A stretch of DNA of 5,307 nucleotides from CAADGU01 sp964581605. Lineage in GTDB: Bacteria > Chloroflexota > Anaerolineae > Promineifilales > Promineifilaceae. The stretch is from the NCBI GenBank assembly GCA_964581605.1, contig CAZOPF010000188.1, forward strand, positions 1 to 5,307. The letters are read 5' to 3'. The notes beneath the pieces are model-generated. The model did not search any database. It saw nothing but the letters and a program-made list of their open reading frames with translations, and was not told the origin of the DNA. Within the stretch, counting starts at the first letter, position 1; every line of letters begins with the position of its first letter. Below are positions 5,291 through 5,307 of the stretch, piece by piece. A program made the translations under genes and the position numbers.

Positions 5291-5307
5291 TCGTTTGCAA
5301 ATAAGTT
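5287..5307 (+). repeat. Dispersed direct repeat, copy 2 (truncated by window end)
   Basis: It is identical over 21 bases to 1289-1309. It begins in the last codon of mtaB (TGG) and contains the TGA stop, then runs to the final base of the window. Whether the match continues into the GTAATT palindrome seen after copy 1 cannot be seen. Confidence 0.8.

Overview
The window reads as a moderately GC-rich bacterial chromosome segment from an environmental organism. The combination suggests Chloroflexota (Anaerolineae-like): an LprG/LppX-type lipoprotein, a Tad-type pilus/secretion ATPase, apparently leaderless -10/ATG arrangements, AT-rich intergenic repeats, and many copies of the palindrome ACGGCCGT. 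That placement is an inference, because no rRNA or other phylogenetic marker was read here. I see no phage, IS transposase, CRISPR array, tRNA or rRNA.

Layout: (1) 1-1139, minus strand: a lipoprotein with FG-GAP/VCBS-like Asp-rich loops. Its C-terminus runs off the left edge of the window. (2) 1140-1402: non-coding and AT-rich. It holds a perfect plus-strand terminator hairpin (1247-1284), a 21-bp sequence that recurs at the extreme right end of the window (1289-1309 and 5287-5307), and an imperfect GTAATT-based palindrome (1319-1371). (3) 1403-1537, minus strand: a 44-codon ORF that looks like only the C-terminal transmembrane part of a GlsB/YeaQ/YmgE (transglycosylase-associated) protein. 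(4) 1626-2369, minus strand: an LppX/LprAFG-family lipoprotein, with a promoter placed so that its mRNA would start at or next to the ATG. (5) 2370-2532: a divergent intergenic region with a CTCTGCG/ACGCA repeat element just before a good Shine-Dalgarno. (6) 2533-3852, plus strand: a CpaF/TadA secretion ATPase with no TadB/TadC partner beside it, closed by a strong intrinsic terminator (3928-3965). (7) 3995-5290, plus strand: MtaB-type tRNA methylthiotransferase, with a TACAAT -10 box seven bases before its ATG and no Shine-Dalgarno.

The genes do not form one pathway. Two are envelope lipoproteins, one is a pilus or secretion motor, and one is a tRNA-modification enzyme. Each appears to be its own transcription unit; the small ORF may be co-transcribed with the LprAFG gene. 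I found no convincing new multi-gene system. The signals most worth following are DNA-level: the ACGGCCGT palindrome (10 exact copies in 5.3 kb, in two reading frames and in intergenic DNA), the dispersed AT-rich repeat, and the leaderless promoter geometry.
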